From an uncultured Lachnospiraceae bacterium (GTDB lineage Bacteria; Bacillota; Clostridia; Lachnospirales; Lachnospiraceae): a DNA stretch of 30,752 nt. Where the stretch lies: the NCBI GenBank assembly GCA_910578825.1, contig CAJTSB010000006.1, positions 87,734 through 118,485 of the forward strand, given 5' to 3'. The position numbers and the translations under genes are program-made. Shown piece after piece: positions 26,103 to 30,752 of the stretch. The notes under the pieces are model-generated. The model saw nothing but the letters and a program-made list of their open reading frames with translations, was not told where the DNA came from and did no database searches. Position 1 is the stretch's first letter. Each line of letters starts with the position of its first letter.

Positions 26103-26163
26103 TTCTGTACCCTCCTGAATTTCATTTTGCGAGAACTTTTGATTGACAATCCTCCTCTTTGTA

Positions 26164-26192
26164 AATATATGGTTATTTTTCTGTTTTGTCAA
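26164..26192 (-). promoter_or_regulatory. promoter of the LRR protein gene
   Basis: The minus-strand -35 TTGACA (26192-26187) and -10 TATATT (26169-26164) have a 17-bp spacer, followed by a leader of about 55 nt to the TTG start. This placement supports the TTG start, since upstream ATG codons would lie before the promoter. Confidence 0.7.
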
Positions 26193-26264
26193 TAGGGATA
26201 ACATTTCGGACAAATTTTCTTTTTGGGGAGTTTCGATTAAAGTTTGTATTTGCCAGAAGGAGTT

Positions 26265-26294
26265 TTGACATGATAAAATGAAAATAGCTATATC
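26265..26294 (+). promoter_or_regulatory. possible promoter of the ABM-like gene
   Basis: TTGACA (26265-26270) and TATATC (26289-26294) are 18 bp apart, about 90 bp before the start at 26385. The -10 is a weak match. Confidence 0.35.
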
Positions 26295-26384
26295 ATTATA
26301 GTTCACATGAAAGTAAATCAAAGAATATGATATGCTTGTTGTCACATACCAAATGTTTTAACTAAAATGCAGGAGGAATTAAAT

Positions 26385-26732
26385 ATGCCATTTACTGAAG
26401 TATGTATTTATCAAGTCAAACCACAAAAGGTAGAGGAATTTGAAACATTAATGCTTGAGGCCAAAAGTCTTTTGGAAAAACAGGAGGGATTGCTTCTGCT
26501 GCGGTTTGCCAAAAGAGGGTATCACATAGATATGGAGCAAATTAGGGAGGGACTTCCACCTCTTAAAATTACCCGTATTGTAAAAAGTGTTAAGTATATG
26601 CTTTATTGGGAATTTGATACGAAAGAAAGCTACGGAGCAGCACAAAAAAATCTTTATAACAGTTATTGGAAGTCTATCGAAAAGTGTTTAGTAGTTCCGC
26701 ATGACAAATATTTAGGAGAGACGGTGTTTTAA
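26385..26732 (+). CDS. small ABM-like dimeric alpha/beta-barrel protein
   Basis: A 115-residue protein starting MPFTEVCIYQVKPQKVEEFE, with an alternation of strands and helices (TEVCIYQV, VEEFETLMLEAKSLL, LLLRFAKR, YMLYWEFDTKESYGAAQ) that fits the antibiotic biosynthesis monooxygenase (ABM) fold of small dimeric barrels. The ATG at 26385 is preferred, as AGGAGG lies in front of it; the ATG at 26367 precedes that site. It stands alone. The fold assignment is moderately sure; substrate and reaction are unknown, and many such proteins bind haem or act in stress responses. Confidence 0.7.
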   Translation: MPFTEVCIYQVKPQKVEEFETLMLEAKSLLEKQEGLLLLRFAKRGYHIDMEQIREGLPPLKITRIVKSVKYMLYWEFDTKESYGAAQKNLYNSYWKSIEKCLVVPHDKYLGETVF

Positions 26733-26799
26733 TGGACCCTTGAGGACTGGGGTGAAATGATATAGAATCTGGCACTCTTAGCGCCAAACATTATTTTTC

Positions 26800-26828
26800 T
26801 TGAAATCAGCCTCAAACTTTCGTATAAT
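26800..26828 (+). promoter_or_regulatory. promoter of the diguanylate cyclase gene
   Basis: TTGAAA (26800-26805) and a consensus TATAAT (26823-26828) are separated by 17 bp, about 50 bp before the start codon at 26879. Confidence 0.75.
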
Positions 26829-26878
26829 GTATAAATAAAAATACACGGCAATTTAGCTCATGTGAAAGGAAGTGCAAA

Positions 26879-28105
26879 ATGTATCATACAAAGAAGACAA
26901 AAAACCTGCTTTTTATTGATAACGCGCAGACATATGAAGAACTTTGCCGAATTCTTGATGACGAATACAATATAAACATTTTCAAAAATATGGCGGACGC
27001 AAAAAATATCCTAAGTCAAAGCGAAACAGACACCCATGCCATCCTCATTCATGCAGATCTTCAGGAAGATATTGGCAAAGCCATTGAATTTATGAAAGAA
27101 AACAAAAGCCTTATCTCCATACCAATTCTTATTTATACCGATAAAGAGGACTCTGCGAATGGGTTTGAGTATCTGGGTTCCGGGGTGATTGACTGCATTT
27201 CCAAACCATTTATCAGTAAAATAGTCAAAAACAGAATTTCAAATGCTATTGCATTTACAGATTCTATGACCTTTTTCGGAATTGAAACAATACTTAAACA
27301 GCTTCCTTCCAATATCTTTCTTAAGGATAATGAGGCCCGATATATTTTTGCGACAAAATATTGGCACCATTTAAAAAAACCGGATGATCCCAACTGGTCA
27401 ATCCGTGGAAAAATTGATCCCGAAATACGCAAAGATAAGCAAAACGCTATAGAAGCCCATAAAAGAGATCTGGAAATCATCAAAACCGGCAAGGGAATGA
27501 CATACACGATTGAAATTAACGAGGATGGGATACAGGAATTCCTCCAAATTATAAAACAGCCTCTTTTCAATGATAAAGGACTTGTTCATGGCATCATAGG
27601 CCTGATTAACAATGTGACGGAACACGAGTTACTGAAAAAGAAACTCCAGGAACAGGCAGTGACTGATACACTGACAGGTCTTTATAACAGAGCTTACCTG
27701 GACGAATTTATCAAAATACATAACGATGATTGCTATCCAATCACCGTTATCTCTGCCGATTGTGACGGACTCAAGGAGATAAACGACACCTATGGTCATT
27801 CAGCAGGAGATGAATATATTAAAGCTACTGCAAGCCTTTTCCAGGCAGTTCTGCCTCAGGGATGCTTATTGTTCCGCATGGGCGGGGATGAATTTCTCGC
27901 TTTATTACCATCTACGCCAGAGGAAAAAGCCCTGCTCCTCGTAAAGCAGTTAAAAGAAAAGCAAAAGGAGTTCTGTATACAAAATCAGCAACTGAGCGTT
28001 TCCTTCGGCATATCTGTCATGAACAGCAGGGAAGATAGTTTCCATACATGCATTACTGATTCGGACCGAAAAATGTATTTTGAAAAAAGGACAAAGCAGA
28101 GATAA
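26879..28105 (+). CDS. diguanylate cyclase with receiver-like and PAS-like N-terminus
   Basis: The 408-residue protein has three parts. Residues 8-125 resemble a response-regulator receiver (LLFIDNAQ ... AILIHADLQ ... ISKPF), but the usual acidic pair is reduced to one Asp (14) and the phospho-acceptor region is odd (Asp 60 or none), so it may not be phosphorylated normally. Residues about 130-250 look like a PAS sensor (LPSNIFLKDNEARYIFATKYW ... GIIGLINNVTEHE). Residues 258-408 are a GGDEF domain with TDTLTGLYNRAYLDE, a nucleotide-binding SADCDGLKEINDTYGHSAGD and intact GGDEF (335-339), so c-di-GMP synthesis is expected. No RxxD inhibitory site is seen before GGDEF. It is cytosolic, with no membrane segment. 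Confidence 0.9.
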   Translation: MYHTKKTKNLLFIDNAQTYEELCRILDDEYNINIFKNMADAKNILSQSETDTHAILIHADLQEDIGKAIEFMKENKSLISIPILIYTDKEDSANGFEYLGSGVIDCISKPFISKIVKNRISNAIAFTDSMTFFGIETILKQLPSNIFLKDNEARYIFATKYWHHLKKPDDPNWSIRGKIDPEIRKDKQNAIEAHKRDLEIIKTGKGMTYTIEINEDGIQEFLQIIKQPLFNDKGLVHGIIGLINNVTEHELLKKKLQEQAVTDTLTGLYNRAYLDEFIKIHNDDCYPITVISADCDGLKEINDTYGHSAGDEYIKATASLFQAVLPQGCLLFRMGGDEFLALLPSTPEEKALLLVKQLKEKQKEFCIQNQQLSVSFGISVMNSREDSFHTCITDSDRKMYFEKRTKQR

Positions 28106-28113
28106 TTATTTGT

Positions 28114-28135
28114 TACCCCTCAAATTTGAGGGGTA
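28114..28135. terminator. perfect 22-bp palindrome after the diguanylate cyclase gene
   Basis: The arms TACCCCTCAAA and TTTGAGGGGTA are fully complementary with no spacer; the palindrome starts 8 bp after the stop codon. It can fold as a 9-bp stem with an AATT loop and probably ends the transcript. There is no clear T-run, so a DNA-binding site is an alternative. Confidence 0.5.
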
Positions 28136-28366
28136 TATGTTGCGTTCGTTTATATCCACATATAACCATTAACTGTCAGATACTCGACAATTTGGTTTTC
28201 AAAGCCATAAAACGCATATTAAAACATATTTTTTCAAAGTCTCATCCCGATTAATGCTTTGTAAATCAACGCTACATTATTAAATTGATTTTCTTTGAAT
28301 CCATTTTATACCTCTGCCATTTGCGATTTTATACTCGCCACAACTTCCCAGCAAACGGGAATTTTA

Positions 28367-28888
28367 TCATTTTAATTTTTCCCATTCTTCACGTTTTATG
28401 GCATATGCATATGATATCCCATTCTTTTCATCAGGATATTCTTTCACTTTCCTCATACCAATTGCAATGGCAGTAGAATATGAACCAATATTTGTATATT
28501 TCATGTAAGAATATAGACAATCGTATTCTGTATTCATAAATGCCCAATTTCTAACCGCGCTTGCGGCCTCACTTCCAAAACCTTTCCTCCAATGATTTTT
28601 ATGAATGTGATACCCTATTTCAGGCAGGAATTTTCCGTCAATATTCTGTATTGTTAACCCGCAGTCGCCAATAAATTCACCCGTTTCTCTTAAAACAACA
28701 GCCCACAGACCAAATCCAAATTCCTTGTAGTTTTGAAGATTCCATTCAATCCATTTTATAGTACGCTCTTTATCAAAAGGATTAGGATAATGTTGCATGG
28801 TTTCTGCGTCTGACATTATTTCATATAACGCATTGAAATCCTGTAATGTATATTCTCTTAGAATCATTCTTTCTGTTTCAAGAATCAT
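28367..28888 (-). CDS. GNAT acetyltransferase, RimJ/RimL type
   Basis: A 173-residue protein beginning ILETERMILREYTLQDFNAL, typical of RimJ/RimL-like GNAT enzymes. The acetyl-CoA-binding region is seen as IGYHIHKNHWRKGFGSEAAS (about 91-110), with the R-x-x-G-x-A/G loop as RKGFGSEA, and the later NIGSYSTAIAIGMRKV matches the conserved NxxSxxVaeKlGF segment. It transfers an acetyl group to an N-terminus or small-molecule amine; the substrate is unknown. AGGAGG precedes the ATG. The promoter upstream carries the same 13-bp motif as the toxin-antitoxin promoter. Confidence 0.93.
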   Translation of the reverse strand: MILETERMILREYTLQDFNALYEIMSDAETMQHYPNPFDKERTIKWIEWNLQNYKEFGFGLWAVVLRETGEFIGDCGLTIQNIDGKFLPEIGYHIHKNHWRKGFGSEAASAVRNWAFMNTEYDCLYSYMKYTNIGSYSTAIAIGMRKVKEYPDEKNGISYAYAIKREEWEKLK

Positions 28889-28912
28889 ATTTCCTCCTAA
28901 AATTCAGATTTA

Positions 28913-28941
28913 TATAAATCACCAATGATAGAATACATCAA
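28913..28941 (-). promoter_or_regulatory. GNAT promoter with toxin-antitoxin-like operator in the spacer
   Basis: The minus-strand -35 TTGATG (28941-28936) and -10 TTTATA (28918-28913) are 17 bp apart. The spacer holds TATTCTATCATTG (plus strand CAATGATAGAATA, 28923-28935), identical over 13 bp to the spacer motif of the toxin-antitoxin promoter at 17069-17081, and in the same position. Confidence 0.55.
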
Positions 28942-29163
28942 TTCCGGGTTTCCTTCGCCCAAAGCCCTATGCTTGTATCATCTGCTGTCATAGGACAAAC
29001 TATAACAATAAACTTGATAACTATTTCCTACCCAAAAGGACGCACGTCTCCACATGTGTCTAAGCTACTATGTAAACACAATTTTTCAACCTCGGCACTT
29101 GTATAGGAATACAATTTTTCGCAGTTCTATACCCATGCCTAATATTAAGCATACTTTCTCGTC

Positions 29164-30024
29164 CTACTCATCAAGCATCAATTTTCCCTTTTTGGCTTTT
29201 GCTTTCAAACGAGCCATCTGCTCTTTTTCTATCTGTTGGATACTCTTTTCCGGAGTGGGCAAATCCTCAGGCATTGTCCCACCAATCTTTTCTATTGCGG
29301 TCCGCACCTCTCTTCCCACAGAATAATGAATCGACGTTGCCGTTTTAGCATTATCAACCTCATCTTTTCGTAATTTTTCTTCAGTCTGAGATATACGAAA
29401 CAGGTTGGCAATTAATTCCGTACTCCCCATGTAATCAAGGATTTTCTGTCCAACCTCCAATCCCTTTTTTGTATGAATATCATCCACATCTAAACCACCA
29501 TACAATCCCATATACCCAGCACTTTGAAAAATTGCAAATTCCTCATTTGTAATAACACCTGCTTTATGTGCTGTTTCTGCAAGCATTTGATTCCATTGCT
29601 TAATGTCCCCACGCACAACAAGTCTTCGATTATCCTCACTTAACTCATTAAAATGATCCGCTACCTCTTGACGATATGTCTGGATTGCAAAATATGTTTG
29701 TCCCAATGCAATCACTTCTTTTCGTGGGTCACCATTCTGCACAATCAAATAACAAGCATATCTGGACAATTCATAATCCAAAATGGGTTTTTTGGTTACA
29801 CCTGCTTCTACGATTTTCCTGACCTCAGGAAAATCGTAAGCTATCATATGACCACTATTCTCACAGGCAATCATTGCTCTATTGATTACTTTGGAGAAAT
29901 TTTCCCATTTATTATAATCTAAAGCTGAAGCCAGATCCCTCGCACTCCAAAATTCTGAACCGTCCTCACGAATTTGTTTAATGTCTTCAAACCTGTTATA
30001 TTCTTCTACAATCAGTTTCTTCAT
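29164..30024 (-). CDS. dinD: DinD-like DNA-damage-inducible protein D
   Basis: A 286-residue protein matching the DinD pattern: an N-terminal BRO/KilA-like part (FEDIKQIREDGSEFWSARDL, ALDYNKWENFSKVINRAM), RYACYLIVQNGDPRKEVIAL with YFAIQTYRQE in the middle, then an acidic/basic helical region and a lysine-rich tail (ARLKAKAKKGKLMLDE). I start at ATG 30024 with GGAGGA 6 nt upstream, rather than 30066. E. coli DinD inhibits RecA filaments and is SOS-induced; in other phyla the name is kept by homology only. No good LexA box is seen upstream. The next gene on the right is a DUF262-HNH nuclease, in the same direction. Confidence 0.85.
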   Translation of the reverse strand: MKKLIVEEYNRFEDIKQIREDGSEFWSARDLASALDYNKWENFSKVINRAMIACENSGHMIAYDFPEVRKIVEAGVTKKPILDYELSRYACYLIVQNGDPRKEVIALGQTYFAIQTYRQEVADHFNELSEDNRRLVVRGDIKQWNQMLAETAHKAGVITNEEFAIFQSAGYMGLYGGLDVDDIHTKKGLEVGQKILDYMGSTELIANLFRISQTEEKLRKDEVDNAKTATSIHYSVGREVRTAIEKIGGTMPEDLPTPEKSIQQIEKEQMARLKAKAKKGKLMLDE

Positions 30025-30088
30025 ATACGCTCCTCCGTAGTTATTCAGAACCTTTCGTTTATACAAATTCCACCTACTTATAACATCT

Positions 30089-30752
30089 TTAATTTTTAAT
30101 TGTGCTATTACAATATGGATGCGTTAATTGTGCATTATCAGAACTTCCGGAACCACCATCAGCTTTCCTGTTAATATGGTCAATATTAATTGAACTCTTA
30201 TGTAATAATCCGCCGCAAATAGCACATTTAGGAGTATGTTTTAAAGCCTCTTTTATAAATGTCGCAGACTTTACTGCCCTAGAAAAAGTTGAACTTAATG
30301 TTTCTTCTTTTTCTAATGAGGTATCCTTTAAAATTCCACTAAATTTATCACTACTTTTGATCTGCTCCACCGTTTCCTTTACATTTCTTGTTTCAAGCAA
30401 GGACTCAACAGCCATCTCATAAAATTCTGCCACAAACGGATATGCTTTCATCGTCTCCCGTTTATTCCTTACAATTGCTTGTATTAAATAATCATATTCT
30501 CTTATCAATTCTTCAAAAAGCTCACGACAATCTATAAACTTATCAAATCCTTTGCTTTCTTCCAAAACATTCATAAAACGCAGCAAGGCATAAAAGGATG
30601 TGGTTTTAAATCTCCCATTTATTGAATATAAATATATTGCAGGGTGTAAGCCCAAAGATGATGGATGTGAACTATTTATACGATAAAGTATTTTTCTACA
30701 ATTTTTCAAACATTGTACTGTCATTTCACCATCTACATCATTAGCTTCGTAT
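30089..30752 (-). CDS. DUF262-HNH endonuclease family protein, partial (N-terminus beyond right edge)
   Basis: The frame is open to the right edge; the last 220 or so residues are visible. The first part (YEANDVDGEMTVQCLKN ... INSSHPSSLGLHPAIYLYS) looks like the end of a DUF262/ParB-like domain as in GmrSD-type and related restriction proteins. A helical linker follows. The C-terminus is an HNH nuclease: CAICGGLL, then IDHINRKADGGSGSSDNAQL and HPYCN. In GmrSD-type proteins DUF262 hydrolyses nucleotide and the HNH part cuts modified DNA; a defence role here is inferred. Confidence 0.8.
   Translation of the reverse strand, partial: YEANDVDGEMTVQCLKNCRKILYRINSSHPSSLGLHPAIYLYSINGRFKTTSFYALLRFMNVLEESKGFDKFIDCRELFEELIREYDYLIQAIVRNKRETMKAYPFVAEFYEMAVESLLETRNVKETVEQIKSSDKFSGILKDTSLEKEETLSSTFSRAVKSATFIKEALKHTPKCAICGGLLHKSSINIDHINRKADGGSGSSDNAQLTHPYCNSTIKN

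Noticed and set aside
29099..29119. Hairpin TTGTAT/ATACAA followed by a T-run
   Set aside because: The stem is only 6 AT-rich pairs and points to the plus strand, where no gene ends; too weak to call.
30025..30088. LexA (SOS) box upstream of dinD
   Set aside because: GAAC at about 30050 is followed by GTTT with wrong spacing; it does not match the CGAAC-n4-GTTCG form.
1..30752. CRISPR array, tRNA, rRNA or intact insertion sequence
   Set aside because: No regularly spaced repeats, cloverleaf or rRNA signatures, and no transposase reading frame were found on either strand.

Overview
The window looks like the chromosome of a low-to-medium GC, spore-former-type Firmicute. A gut Clostridia member, probably Lachnospiraceae, is the best guess from gene content. 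Pointers are strong GGAGG ribosome-binding sites before nearly every gene, TTGACA/TATAAT-type promoters, a BlaI-BlaR1 pair with a mecA-like penicillin-binding protein, a BspA-type leucine-rich-repeat surface protein, and a cysteine-bearing acetolactate synthase. No rRNA, tRNA, CRISPR array or intact insertion sequence was seen.

Left third (1-11,868), a defence island almost entirely on the minus strand. It starts at the left edge with the N-terminal 683 residues of a NACHT-type NTPase. Next is a scar region (2,052-4,250) holding two copies of a palindromic motif, a serine recombinase broken by a one-base insertion, and a decayed abiE toxin-antitoxin operon (nonsense codon in abiEi; frameshift and 3' truncation in abiEii). 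A LysR regulator follows. Then comes a five-gene restriction-modification operon transcribed right to left: a small PD-(D/E)XK protein, an N6-adenine methyltransferase, a 5-cytosine methyltransferase, a McrB-like AAA+ NTPase and a LlaJI-type PD-(D/E)XK nuclease. The overall design resembles LlaJI and BsuMI, but one of the two methyltransferases is of the adenine class.

Middle (11,900-19,011): a catalytic acetolactate synthase without its small subunit, a TetR regulator, a MATE transporter gene with an internal deletion, a toxin-antitoxin pair (MqsR-like toxin; antitoxin with zinc finger, HTH and Panacea domain) with a clear promoter/operator, and a TetR-MFS efflux operon with a readable TetR operator.

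Beta-lactam response unit (19,092-23,660): blaI-blaR1 on the plus strand converge, with one base between stop codons, on a mecA-like PBP gene on the minus strand. Three BlaI boxes of the type TACAnnTGTA lie at the blaI promoter and in the PBP promoter and leader, so the regulon can be read from the sequence: BlaR1 senses the drug, BlaI is inactivated, and the low-affinity PBP is made.

Right part (23,681-30,752): a secreted papain-like peptidase/LRR/Ig/FN3 protein with a TTG start, a small ABM-like protein, a diguanylate cyclase with a receiver-like N-terminus, a GNAT acetyltransferase whose promoter carries the same 13-bp operator as the toxin-antitoxin promoter, a DinD-like protein, and a DUF262-HNH nuclease cut by the right edge. 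The gene-free stretches 28,142-28,366 and 28,942-29,163 show nothing I could assign.
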